A DNA stretch of 64,000 nucleotides from Iodobacter fluviatilis (GCF_004194535.1 NZ_CP025781.1:2976001-3040000); one strand, 5' to 3'. Numbered from the stretch's first letter, positions 25,312 to 32,041 are shown. Translations and numbers: made by a program. Notes: generated by a model from the sequence alone, not told the origin.

Positions 25312-26223
25312 TTAAGCTGCAGCCCTTTGTTCTTCGGGCAGGTAGCCGATCATTTCGCATAAATTGCTGATTAAGGTCGATGTCATGAGGGTTTGTACGG
25401 CGGCTTCGTGCATCCATACGTCAACAAAAGATTCTTTGTTGTAGGCTTCTTCATAATCATCAAATGCAATAGATTTAAGGTGGAATTGTTCGGTTAAATT
25501 AAAGGAGCCTAATTTTGATATGAGTTGAATCTGTTTTACTTCAAAACCACTATCAAGTGCTTCAATAAAACCTTTCTCAGCAGCGGCTGTTGCGTTGTGC
25601 AAATTAAATGTGACTTTTTCTTTTTTTTGTCTTTGGAGCTGTACATGATCTCCTACATTAAAGTGGCCAAATGCTGTGTTATTGCCATTTACTTGGTCGC
25701 ATAGTAAGGCTGTAATTCCTTTGGTTACGCTATTAATATGAATGGTAGATGTTTTTAGCGTTTCAATTGCAATTATTAATAAATTAATAATCATTTGTGC
25801 ATGGCGGCTGCTACTAATGGGGATAATTAGATATTTCTTTTTTGTATCAAAGAAAACAGTAATGATTGAGGTTTTTGCAATGGCTCGCTTAATAATGTCA
25901 GTCGCTACGATATCTTTAAGGTCGCGTCTTTCCTTTTTGCCAACTTTGCGTTTTTCTTCTGTTTCAACTTTTGCCACTAATTCCTGCGTCTTTAGTTCAA
26001 TGGCGCTGTTAGGGATTACTTTTTCATCAATGCGCACGGCAAAGGCCATGCCTCCTTCGTAATTGATGACCGTTTCATTGCTGATAGGTACGCCAACAAA
26101 GCCAATCGACAGTGTTTCCAGTGAGGTTGGTTCAATAAATGGACGCGCTTCTAGTTTGTCGGCAAGTATTTTCGATGTGGGCATTTCTACATTAAAGACA
26201 ATGGCGTTTTTTATTAATTTCAT
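25312..26223 (-). CDS. rdgC: RdgC-like recombination-associated protein
   Basis: 303 aa from the ATG at 26223 (MKLIKNAIVFNV), which has GAGG 7 nt upstream; the longer readings to 26262 and 26313 lack a ribosome-binding site and run through a repeat. The order of motifs (KNAIVFNV, the charged ELVAKVETEEKRKVGKKERR segment, IPISSSRHAQ, C-terminal LYLPEEQR-like end) matches RdgC, a ring-shaped DNA-binding protein that limits RecA activity. A phage copy may influence recombination of the incoming genome. Confidence 0.85.
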   Translation of the reverse strand: MKLIKNAIVFNVEMPTSKILADKLEARPFIEPTSLETLSIGFVGVPISNETVINYEGGMAFAVRIDEKVIPNSAIELKTQELVAKVETEEKRKVGKKERRDLKDIVATDIIKRAIAKTSIITVFFDTKKKYLIIPISSSRHAQMIINLLIIAIETLKTSTIHINSVTKGITALLCDQVNGNNTAFGHFNVGDHVQLQRQKKEKVTFNLHNATAAAEKGFIEALDSGFEVKQIQLISKLGSFNLTEQFHLKSIAFDDYEEAYNKESFVDVWMHEAAVQTLMTSTLISNLCEMIGYLPEEQRAAA

Positions 26224-26244
26224 GGGGAGCCTCAGTTTGGTGGT

Positions 26245-26284
26245 GGTTTTTTTAGTTGACATATTAAGTAAGGGTGGTCGCTCC
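26245..26284. repeat. Direct repeat, left copy
   Basis: About 40 bp (GGTTTTTTTAGTTGACAT...GGTGGTCGCTCC), repeated at 26623-26661 with one indel and two mismatches. The two copies flank the small gene at 26337-26597, suggesting its insertion or duplication by recombination at the repeat. Confidence 0.8.
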
Positions 26285-26288
26285 GATC

Positions 26289-26384
26289 GGCTCGGTATTG
26301 GTTTGAATGCCATAATCCGTAAGCCAATTAAAGGTACTAGCGGCCATAAAGTAAGCCCCCTGGCCTTTGCTCTTGTTGAATCAC
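26289..26384 (-). repeat. Stray copy of the gpH/gpM junction
   Basis: On the minus strand these 96 bp match 50834-50929 at about 88 positions. They encode the last residues of the tape-measure protein (VIQQEQRPGGLLYGR, stop) and the first 20 codons of gpM (MAASTFNW...). Several differences are silent, so it looks like a fragment of a related phage rather than a recent copy. Confidence 0.85.
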
Positions 26385-26597
26385 GCCCAATGCCACAGAC
26401 TTCTGGTCCTCTTCACTCGGCGCATGGCGCTGTGCCTGTGCATTTAGGGTGGTGCTCAGGTGGTGCGCGTTTTCTGCGTTTAATAGAAAGCGATGAATGA
26501 TGCCATCGGCTGTTTTTAGACCAATGCCTACCTGCCCTTGAGCGTCGGTGGCGGTAGTGCAAGTCCAGCAGGCTTGTTGGTAGCAAACAGGGATCAT
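26337..26597 (-). CDS. Small early protein with tape-measure-derived C-terminus
   Basis: 86 aa from the ATG at 26597, which has an excellent GAGGAGCTGGAA leader; the upstream ATG at 26639 lies in the repeated hairpin and is rejected. N-terminal part (CYQQACWTCTTATDAQGQVG, then FLLNAENAHHL) is a small phage protein of unknown function with three cysteines. The last 16 residues, GVIQQEQRPGGLLYGR, are the C-terminus of the tail tape measure. The gene therefore appears to be a chimera whose original end was replaced. Confidence 0.65.
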   Translation of the reverse strand: MIPVCYQQACWTCTTATDAQGQVGIGLKTADGIIHRFLLNAENAHHLSTTLNAQAQRHAPSEEDQKSVALGVIQQEQRPGGLLYGR

Positions 26598-26601
26598 TTC
26601 C

Positions 26602-26631
26602 AGCTCCTCACCCGCCATGGCGGGTTTTTTA
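26602..26631. repeat. 30-bp hairpin-SD leader module, copy 1
   Basis: Identical to 27141-27170. It contains the palindrome CCCGCC-AT-GGCGGG followed on plus by TTTTTT, so it can terminate rightward transcripts. On the minus strand it places GAGGAGCT just before the start codons at 26597 and 27136. Confidence 0.8.
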
Positions 26632-26661
26632 GTTGACATACAAAGTAAGGGTGGTCGCTCC
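26623..26661. repeat. Direct repeat, right copy
   Basis: Partner of 26245-26284. It overlaps the end of the hairpin-SD module and is followed by the upstream region of the plus-strand gene at 26719. Confidence 0.8.
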
Positions 26662-26718
26662 TGTGATAAACTGTTGATGTCTTACTAGGACACATTCAAC
26701 TTTTACTAAGGAGCAACC

Positions 26719-26904
26719 ATGGAAAATCATTACTGCATGACGGTTGGTGAATTGCGCCAAGAGTTATCTGGCTATTCAGACAACACCCCATTAAGTTTTG
26801 GAGCAGGCGATCTGGTGTTTTACCGAGCCAAAAACCGTGGAGCTGTCGATCAACCTGCCGTTAATGTCGAGTTCAATCAGGTTTACGTCGTAACTGCTGA
26901 ATAA
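26719..26904 (+). CDS. Small phage protein (MTVGEL family)
   Basis: 61 aa on the plus strand inside an otherwise leftward operon, with a strong AAGGAG ribosome-binding site 7 nt before the ATG. MTVGELRQELSGYSDNTPLS is the start of a widespread family of small phage proteins of unknown function. Its 3' end overlaps the convergent gene at 26873-27136 by 32 bp. The hairpin at 27141-27170 could terminate its transcript. Antisense placement could also lower early leftward expression. Confidence 0.65.
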   Translation: MENHYCMTVGELRQELSGYSDNTPLSFGAGDLVFYRAKNRGAVDQPAVNVEFNQVYVVTAE

Positions 26905-27136
26905 TCGGGCGGTTATCGCCGGTCTTGCTATTCATCCAATCGCGTAGCAGGTTTAAAACGTCGTCTTGGTCGCCGCTTCGGTAGCTTTCCATGAGGGGGC
27001 CTAGTTGGCCCTTTTCACCTGGGGCATGTGTGCGTAAGCGGTACCGTCCATCTTTGCCTTGCACAATCACGGCGCTGCAGTCGATGCGTGAATAGTCATC
27101 GGTGTGATAAGCCGTGGCTTGATCGATGTTGCCCAT
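26873..27136 (-). CDS. First gene of leftward early operon, unknown function
   Basis: 87 aa from the ATG at 27136, preceded by GAGGAGCTAGAG. A longer reading to 27211 runs through the repeated hairpin and is rejected. Motifs: DCSAVIVQGKDGRYRLRTHA, then an acidic helix DQDDVLNLLRDWMNSK. Position directly downstream of the presumed left promoter is that of lambda N or early anti-host genes, but no Arg-rich N-like segment is visible. Confidence 0.6.
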   Translation of the reverse strand: MGNIDQATAYHTDDYSRIDCSAVIVQGKDGRYRLRTHAPGEKGQLGPLMESYRSGDQDDVLNLLRDWMNSKTGDNRPIIQQLRRKPD

Positions 27137-27140
27137 CTCT

Positions 27141-27170
27141 AGCTCCTCACCCGCCATGGCGGGTTTTTTA
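27141..27170. repeat. 30-bp hairpin-SD leader module, copy 2
   Basis: Identical to 26602-26631. It lies in the 5' leader of the first early gene, so the leftward transcript carries the CCCGCC-AT-GGCGGG hairpin just before its Shine-Dalgarno. Confidence 0.8.
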
Positions 27171-27246
27171 TGTTTGATGCACAACGGCGTTTGAAGATAT
27201 GTCGGTATCACCAGAGCCGAGGCCGTTGTGCTGGGGTGATGTGATT

Positions 27247-27282
27247 ATATTAGCAATGCTAATTTTAATTAGCAACGATAAT
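27247..27282 (-). promoter_or_regulatory. Left early promoter with two operators (pL/oL-like)
   Basis: Minus-strand TTGCTA (27270-27275), 17-bp spacer, TATTAG-complement -10 TAATAT (27247-27252). A perfect 15-bp palindrome ATTAGCA-A-TGCTAAT covers 27249-27263 and overlaps the -10; an imperfect copy ATTAGCA-A-CGATAAT at 27268-27282 overlaps the -35. The same palindrome with the same promoter geometry occurs at 31065-31079. The rest of 27171-27413 has no gene. Confidence 0.75.
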
Positions 27283-27371
27283 ATTATTTTTGATGTTAAA
27301 TAAGGATACGCTGTTGTAATCGTGGGTATGGATTGAGGGTTAAATTTCTTGGTTTTACTTGGGTTAGGGCG

Positions 27372-27394
27372 AAAAAAAACCCGCCGAAGCGGGT
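27372..27394 (-). terminator. Terminator of the lipoprotein gene
   Basis: ACCCGC-CGAA-GCGGGT hairpin with eight T on the minus strand, 20 bp after the lipoprotein stop. Confidence 0.88.
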
Positions 27395-27413
27395 AAGAGT
27401 CATTTTGATTGTG

Positions 27414-27926
27414 TTACGGAGCCAAGACAACTTCCTTTACTTCCCCATTGGATACTGCGACGCGCTTCATGATTGAGCCTCCTTCATTGAGGTAGTCATT
27501 AACTTTCCATGTGATAGTTGTGTGAATGAAAAATGCACCGTTTGCAATATTTTCAAACTTAAAAAATCCTTGGGCATCACATTGGGTATTTTTTGTTAGT
27601 TGGTAATATTCTGGAGGGGTGTTCTCAAAGTTAATACGTTTTCCATATAGTCCTGCAGAGTTATAACCCTGCTCTGAATTTCCATAAATAGATGCCATTC
27701 TCTCCGTTGAGTAGTCTGTTGCGGGCAAGAGGGTAACTTTCATTCCAGCGCATGTGACTATGCCCCCTGCTTGTTGACGAATTAAAGCACTGCCCTTAAT
27801 GGTGTTTTTCCCCTGCTCGAGTAGTTTTTCAGTTTCTGTAACATTAAGTTTGGATTTGATGTTTGTGGTTGATGCGCAACTGGTTAAGAGTGTTGCCAAT
27901 AATGTATAAAGGATGGTTTTTTTCAT
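27414..27926 (-). CDS. Prophage-encoded lipoprotein (moron)
   Basis: 170 aa. Lipoprotein signal MKKTILYTLLATLLTSCAS with a clear lipobox Cys near residue 17. The mature part has TIKGSALIRQQAGGIVTCAG and GFFKFENIANGAFFI, which read like a carboxypeptidase-regulatory/prealbumin-like beta-sandwich found in many surface lipoproteins. It is a single gene with its own terminators on both sides, lying between the cI-side cassette and the left promoter. This is the classic position and build of a lysogenic-conversion gene altering the cell envelope of the lysogen. Confidence 0.78.
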   Translation of the reverse strand: MKKTILYTLLATLLTSCASTTNIKSKLNVTETEKLLEQGKNTIKGSALIRQQAGGIVTCAGMKVTLLPATDYSTERMASIYGNSEQGYNSAGLYGKRINFENTPPEYYQLTKNTQCDAQGFFKFENIANGAFFIHTTITWKVNDYLNEGGSIMKRVAVSNGEVKEVVLAP

Positions 27927-27984
27927 CTCTATGCTTTCGAATTGTAAGAGAGTAGAAATTTACAGGTTATATAGGAAAAAGAAA

Positions 27985-28000
27985 ACCCGCCGAAGCGGGT
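27985..28000 (-). terminator. Terminator of the rex-position cassette
   Basis: ACCCGC-CGAA-GCGGGT hairpin with a T-rich tail on the minus strand, about 20 bp after the thioesterase stop. Its stem sequence is identical to that of the lipoprotein terminator. Confidence 0.88.
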
Positions 28001-28019
28001 TGGGTTAAGCTTACTGTTG

Positions 28020-28394
28020 CTATCGTAGTTTCTCCAACAGCTCTCCCGCTAAATCCAAGGCTCTTGGGCTGTCTGGCCCTAGTACCGCCAACTTTACTCG
28101 TGCGCTGGCTAGTGGTTTGCCGTTGCGGGTGGCTGTTTGGGTGAGCCAAGCGGCGCGGGGCTCGAATGCTTCCCATGTGCTGGTTATGCTGATGCTGTCG
28201 CCGGTGATGGCTGGGCGTAGGTAATCGATTTCAATTCTGCTGCTTACAATGGCGAGCTGTTGGTTTTTAAACCATGCATAATCGCGATCTTGCCAGAATT
28301 GCCAGCGGGCTTCGTCAAATAGTTCTAGCCAGCGTGCGTTATTAACGTGGCCAAATCCATCGCAATGGTAGGCGCGTATTTCAATATTGGTCAT
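28020..28394 (-). CDS. 4HBT-type hotdog acyl-CoA thioesterase
   Basis: 124 aa. The motif DGFGHVNNARWLELFDEAR is the active-site signature of 4-hydroxybenzoyl-CoA/YbgC-type thioesterases (Asp, His-Val-Asn-Asn). A following EIDYLRPAITGDSISI strand completes the hotdog fold. The family hydrolyses acyl-CoA or acyl-ACP. It overlaps the upstream unknown gene by 14 bp and is last in the four-gene cassette. A metabolic thioesterase coupled to a kinase gene in a prophage is unusual; the substrate is unknown. Confidence 0.85.
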   Translation of the reverse strand: MTNIEIRAYHCDGFGHVNNARWLELFDEARWQFWQDRDYAWFKNQQLAIVSSRIEIDYLRPAITGDSISITSTWEAFEPRAAWLTQTATRNGKPLASARVKLAVLGPDSPRALDLAGELLEKLR

Positions 28395-29187
28395 TGGTCA
28401 ATTGCTCTAATAGTAGTTTTAGGCTGTCTGCGGCCAATAGGCTGGTGTCAAACTTGCTTAGCCGCTCCATGAGTAGTTTATTATGTTGCATGGCCTTGGC
28501 ATTGTCGCAGACTAAAAATATAGATTTTTTGTCGGTGCCGCTGATTTCCTCCAAGCGAATGGCGGCTTGCAGAATTTCGGCAGTATTGCAGTGCTCGTGG
28601 TCGAGGATGCCGATAATCTGTTTCTTACCTTGCCATACCTGCCAGTGCTCTTCTGACTCAATCATTTTCACCATGCCAAAGCGTTGTTTTAGCAAAATGA
28701 CGAGCGGATCAGGGGTGGAGGCCGTGTTTTCTAGCCCGCCACGGCTGCGGGGTTTGAGTAGGGTTTTGTGAAAGCCAGTGCGTATTTGCATTTGCCGTGC
28801 AATCAGTAGATCAGGGGTGTCGTGATTGGCCTGCCATGGGCCATCGAGTACCAGCGTTTCTGGGCTGCTTGATTGCAATGCGCCATCTTTGCCCCTGGCT
28901 AGCGCTTGGGATTTAACCCGCTCTTCAAAAATAGCGATCTGAGTTTCCCATGCAGCAACTTGCTTGGCGCTAAATGCAGCTAATAAATGGCTGATGGGTA
29001 GCGTGCGGCAAACCATGAGATTGATCGGGGCAGGAAAATCAAATAATGCACCAATCGCGCCCGCTTCACCCCGCACTTGGCGTACCCCATTTAAAAACAC
29101 GGCATATACCTGCGCGGTGACTTGCCGTGGCACTGGGGGGAGTGCTTCTGCTAGTGCGGTGAGTTCAATGAGTGGGTTGTAAGGCAT
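28381..29187 (-). CDS. Unknown protein of the rex-position cassette
   Basis: 268 aa, not recognised. No signal peptide or membrane helices. The N-terminal third is hydrophobic and orderly (VPRQVTAQVYAVFLNGVRQV, APINLMVCRTLPISHLLAAF). The middle is charged (IFEERVKSQALARGKDGA). The C-terminal third looks like an alpha/beta fold (QIIGILDHEHCNTAEILQAA, then SIFLVCDNAKAMQHNKLLME). Overlaps the kinase gene by 23 bp and the thioesterase by 14 bp, so all three are translationally coupled. Confidence 0.75.
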   Translation of the reverse strand: MPYNPLIELTALAEALPPVPRQVTAQVYAVFLNGVRQVRGEAGAIGALFDFPAPINLMVCRTLPISHLLAAFSAKQVAAWETQIAIFEERVKSQALARGKDGALQSSSPETLVLDGPWQANHDTPDLLIARQMQIRTGFHKTLLKPRSRGGLENTASTPDPLVILLKQRFGMVKMIESEEHWQVWQGKKQIIGILDHEHCNTAEILQAAIRLEEISGTDKKSIFLVCDNAKAMQHNKLLMERLSKFDTSLLAADSLKLLLEQLTNDQY

Positions 29188-29968
29188 TTGTATTCCATCG
29201 TGTATTAACTAGGCCAAGACCACGCCGCAAAGCATCCAGCGGTGCATGGCACTCTTGGGGGCCAATTAATTTTCTGGCCCATTCCTGTAATAGGCTTTCA
29301 CAGCTAATAAAGGCGGCATTGTGTGAGGTGCTGGCGGCAAGGATCTTTATTTTTGCACTGGCTGTTGGGGCGAAATCATCGATGGCCCCAATCAACGCCG
29401 CAAGTTTATTAATACTATAGGCAGGATTCTCTAACTGTGCCGCAGTCCAAAATTGCCCGCCAAAGCATTCTGCCCCATCAATCACTACAAAATCATTTCC
29501 GCCCGTCCAGATTAAATTACCTGCGTGGCTATCGATATTGTCTAGCCAAATATCTAGGGCGATAGTGTGATAGAGCATTGGCCATTTAAGCAGCATCTCA
29601 ATCAAGAGTGGGCTGTCGGTTTGAAATTGGCAGTCGGCAATGTCGTTATTTATTTCTGCTGATGCAAAACAAATGGTTGGCTCATCCGGCCAGATTTGAT
29701 CGGGCCATGCCTCACGAGCCCGCTCGGGGCTGAGTAAGTGAATCCAAACTTTAGGTGATGTGCTGATGCCTTGTGATGTGGCGAGTGTCCAGCGGCTGAT
29801 CTCGCTGAAGCAGCCTCTGCTATTACGCGGGAATGGCTTGATGTAGGCCATGACGTGTTGCTTGTTTTCATCAATTAAATCGGCCAGGGCAGATGTAGGT
29901 GAAACACAGGCCCAGCCGGCGTGGCGCTCTGGGCCCAGAACGTGGATTGTTGGGTTTTTACTGGTCAT
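29165..29968 (-). CDS. HipA-like kinase
   Basis: 267 aa. The C-terminal two thirds carry HipA-family kinase motifs: LDNIDSHAGNLIW (residues about 142-154, catalytic Asp/His/Asn loop) and VVIDGAECFGG (about 161-171, metal-binding Asp). A candidate ATP-binding Lys is K44 in AYIKPFP. It lacks the N-terminal domain of classical HipA toxins, fitting the shorter HipA-like family. HipA phosphorylates glutamyl-tRNA synthetase; the target here is unknown. The HTH gene ends immediately before it (stop 29969), giving a HipB-HipA-like order. Confidence 0.8.
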   Translation of the reverse strand: MTSKNPTIHVLGPERHAGWACVSPTSALADLIDENKQHVMAYIKPFPRNSRGCFSEISRWTLATSQGISTSPKVWIHLLSPERAREAWPDQIWPDEPTICFASAEINNDIADCQFQTDSPLLIEMLLKWPMLYHTIALDIWLDNIDSHAGNLIWTGGNDFVVIDGAECFGGQFWTAAQLENPAYSINKLAALIGAIDDFAPTASAKIKILAASTSHNAAFISCESLLQEWARKLIGPQECHAPLDALRRGLGLVNTRWNTNALQPTH

Positions 29969-30340
29969 TTAAATAGGGTATTTATTAAGCTGCGAGACTA
30001 GTTGATTGATCAATAGCGCTTGTTCTGGTGTGAGGGGGTGGACGACTAGATTGGCAATCAGTTGCAGCTGGTTTGGGTGATGCTGTTCAAAATGCGTGGA
30101 TCGCAGTATACCTGCGAGGTCAATTAGTGCGCCAAAATCCGACAAATGGCCAGAATTCAAGCCTAAAGACAGTTCAATTTTCTCACATAGTTTGGGGCCA
30201 ATGCTGCGCGATGGGCGGGGCCCAAGGCAGCGCGTCAGAGTTGACGATTCTACGCCCACGGCGATTGCGAAGGCTTCTTGGGTTGGATAGCCTGCAATCA
30301 AGCGTTTGATGAGGTGGGCGCGAAGCTCATTGATCTGCAT
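29969..30340 (-). CDS. HTH regulator of the rex-position cassette
   Basis: 123 aa. The N-terminal half reads as a Cro/CI-type helix-turn-helix: TQEAFAIAVGVESSTLTRCL, then SIGPKLCEKIELSLGLNSGH. The C-terminal half is helical (LTPEQALLINQLVSQLN) and may dimerise. First gene of the cassette, directly upstream of the HipA-like kinase, as hipB precedes hipA, so an antitoxin/autorepressor role is plausible. It lies 51 bp after cI on the same strand. Confidence 0.72.
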   Translation of the reverse strand: MQINELRAHLIKRLIAGYPTQEAFAIAVGVESSTLTRCLGPRPSRSIGPKLCEKIELSLGLNSGHLSDFGALIDLAGILRSTHFEQHHPNQLQLIANLVVHPLTPEQALLINQLVSQLNKYPI

Positions 30341-30391
30341 GCACGAATCCTTACGGATATCGCGGCTTGCGTCATTGACCTGCGCGGTAAA

Positions 30392-31003
30392 TTAAAGCGG
30401 GGATTTTTTGTTGGTTTTGGCTGCCATCTGGCTGAGGGCCGCATAATCTGGCTGAGGCGCGGTGGTGTTGGCGGGCGCTGTTTTAAAAATATCTGATGAG
30501 TCTGTCAGGCTGCTAGATACTTTGCCGCCTGCTGATGTAATCGCAGTATTGGTTAGGTTTTGTGCTTGAGATTGAATTGCAATATCTTCAAAACTAAGCA
30601 GAATATTTTCTATTCCAACCAAAGCTTGTTTTGGAAGGGCCCCAGTTTGATCTAGCCGTTCTAAAAGGGCAATCAGCCTACTTATTTTTGGATTTAATGC
30701 ACTTTTTTGTTCTGTAGGTGGAGTGTAATTTGCATTTGATCCATCCATCATGCTCATCAATCGTGGGCTGATGATGTATGGATCTGCATCTAAATGTGGG
30801 CAAAGACGAATTAAAGCCTCTAAATTCAACGGAATATGTCCGTTAAAATACTGACTAATTGCACTTTGGTTGGACCATCCCACTAAATCAGCAAGTATTG
30901 CTTGCGAGATTCCTGTTTTTTCTTTTTTCTTTTCAAAGGCGAGTTTAAGCCGCAGTGCTTCTGCTTGTTCTTCTTCGCTCAGCTGACGTCTTGGTTTGCT
31001 CAT
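30392..31003 (-). CDS. CI-like phage repressor without peptidase domain
   Basis: 203 aa from the ATG at 31003 (MSKPRRQLSEEE). The N-terminal domain is a lambda-CI-like helix-turn-helix (GISQAILADLVGWSNQSAIS, FNGHIPLNLEALIRLCPHL). The C-terminal half is Ser/Thr/Ala-rich and shows none of the S24/LexA autopeptidase motifs, so RecA-stimulated self-cleavage is unlikely. Helix KISRLIALLERLDQTGALPK may dimerise. Divergent from cro across palindromic operators; probably represses both early promoters. Confidence 0.82.
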   Translation of the reverse strand: MSKPRRQLSEEEQAEALRLKLAFEKKKEKTGISQAILADLVGWSNQSAISQYFNGHIPLNLEALIRLCPHLDADPYIISPRLMSMMDGSNANYTPPTEQKSALNPKISRLIALLERLDQTGALPKQALVGIENILLSFEDIAIQSQAQNLTNTAITSAGGKVSSSLTDSSDIFKTAPANTTAPQPDYAALSQMAAKTNKKSPL

Positions 31004-31015
31004 CTTCACTATGTT

Positions 31016-31081
31016 ATTAGCGTTGCTACTAATAGACAAAACATCAATGGTGTTGCGTTCTTGAATTAGCATTGCTAATAT
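31016..31081. promoter_or_regulatory. cI-cro operator region with rightward promoter
   Basis: Perfect palindrome ATTAGCA-T-TGCTAAT at 31065-31079, and an imperfect copy ATTAGCG-T-TGCTACT at 31016-31030 near cI. Rightward promoter: TTGCGT (31053-31058), 17-bp spacer, TAATAT (31076-31081), with the -10 inside the palindrome. The expected transcription start falls on the cro ATG. Confidence 0.8.
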
Positions 31082-31087
31082 CTCGGT

Positions 31088-31330
31088 ATGGACAAGCTAA
31101 TTAACTACCTCTCCGATCGCAACATCAGCGCATTTGCTCGCGAAATAGGCATGTCACCAAGTCAGTTGTTTCAAATCTTGACAAAGGTTCGGCCATTTCC
31201 GATTGCTTATGCACCGCTCGTTGAATTGGCATCTCAGCGCGAGGTGAGGTGTGAAGATATTTGCCCACAAGTGCGCTGGGATGTTTTGCGAACGATCCCC
31301 GATTCCTCCCCTGATCTCACTCCCCAGTGA
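31088..31330 (+). CDS. Cro-like regulator (YdaS type)
   Basis: 80 aa. ISAFAREIGMSPSQLFQILT is a helix-turn-helix of the YdaS/Cro type, followed by YAPLVELASQREVRCEDICP, the conserved C-terminal part of this family. It lies divergent to the CI-like gene. No ribosome-binding site is present before the ATG, and the -10 box ends 6 nt upstream, so the mRNA is probably leaderless. Followed by an intrinsic terminator. Confidence 0.85.
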   Translation: MDKLINYLSDRNISAFAREIGMSPSQLFQILTKVRPFPIAYAPLVELASQREVRCEDICPQVRWDVLRTIPDSSPDLTPQ

Positions 31331-31338
31331 GTTCAGTT

Positions 31339-31362
31339 CCTCGCTCCCCAGCGAGGTTTTTT
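31339..31362 (+). terminator. Terminator after cro (tR1-like)
   Basis: CCTCGCT-CCCC-AGCGAGG hairpin with six T, 9 bp beyond the cro stop. Genes downstream must be reached by read-through or antitermination. Confidence 0.9.
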
Positions 31363-31436
31363 ACAACATTTCCCGTAGCCAATAGTAGAGGCTTACGGCG
31401 AAAGAAAAGAAGAACTTGATAGGCGGCATTCTTCAT

Positions 31437-31919
31437 ATGACTAACTCAGAGTTTGCAAATACGTATCGCGATTTTGTGCTGGCGGTGGAGTTGTCGGCAG
31501 GTAAGGCGGGTTTAAGGCGCTTATCTGAAGTGTTTGATCGTGCTTATTCAAGCGTGGCCAATTGTGCCAATCCTAATCTGCCTGAGAAGCAATTCTCTGT
31601 ACTACAGCTAGCCCATATTGTTGCTAGCAGTGGCTCTCCTGAAATTGCTGCGGCGTTAGCTGCCCTTACTGGCCATGTGGTTGTGCCATCACGTTTGCTA
31701 CTGCAAGGCTTTGCTGTGGGTAATGCAGAGCAATTAGCACGACAGGTATTGCTTAGTCAGATGGGTACAGCAGCATCTACCAGTGCTGCACTGGTTGATG
31801 CCTATGTCGATTTGAAGATTGAGCAGCATGAGGCAGAGCGGATTGAGCGCTCTATCGATGAGCAGATTGCTGCGCTGAATGGCATCAGAGCAGTGGTACT
31901 TGCTGCCGTGGTGAAGTAA
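31437..31919 (+). CDS. CII-like phage regulatory protein
   Basis: 160 aa from the ATG at 31437; a TTG at 31416 is an alternative. Helical throughout: TYRDFVLAVELSAGKAGLRR, SSVANCANPNLPEKQFSVLQ, HIVASSGSPEIAAALAALTG. The pattern (an N-terminal domain for pairing, a Leu-rich middle and position after cro) matches the phage regulatory CII family of proteobacterial prophages, thought to steer lysogeny. Not homologous in sequence to lambda CII as far as I can see. Confidence 0.7.
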   Translation: MTNSEFANTYRDFVLAVELSAGKAGLRRLSEVFDRAYSSVANCANPNLPEKQFSVLQLAHIVASSGSPEIAAALAALTGHVVVPSRLLLQGFAVGNAEQLARQVLLSQMGTAASTSAALVDAYVDLKIEQHEAERIERSIDEQIAALNGIRAVVLAAVVK

Positions 31920-32041
31920 TGGATTTCCGTCAGGCATCGCTGAATAAGCAAGCTTGGCGAATCCGCTATTTGCCTCGCCATGAGCGCAAGTCAGCGGCAA
32001 GGCGCTTGTGTTTGCAGTTGCTAGCCATCTTGGAAAGATAA
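31919..32041 (+). CDS. Tiny basic protein (40 aa)
   Basis: Starts at the ATG overlapping the CII-like stop (TAATG) and encodes 40 residues: MDFRQASLNKQAWRIRYLPR, followed by a basic helical end. Strongly basic (eight Arg, three Lys) with no frame interruption. The coupled start and charge bias suggest a real small gene, perhaps nucleic-acid binding. Function unknown. Confidence 0.5.
   Translation: MDFRQASLNKQAWRIRYLPRHERKSAARRLCLQLLAILER

Noticed and set aside
29650-29874. Frame of 74 codons within the HipA-like kinase gene
   Set aside because: Same-strand shadow in another frame; the kinase motifs support the longer frame.
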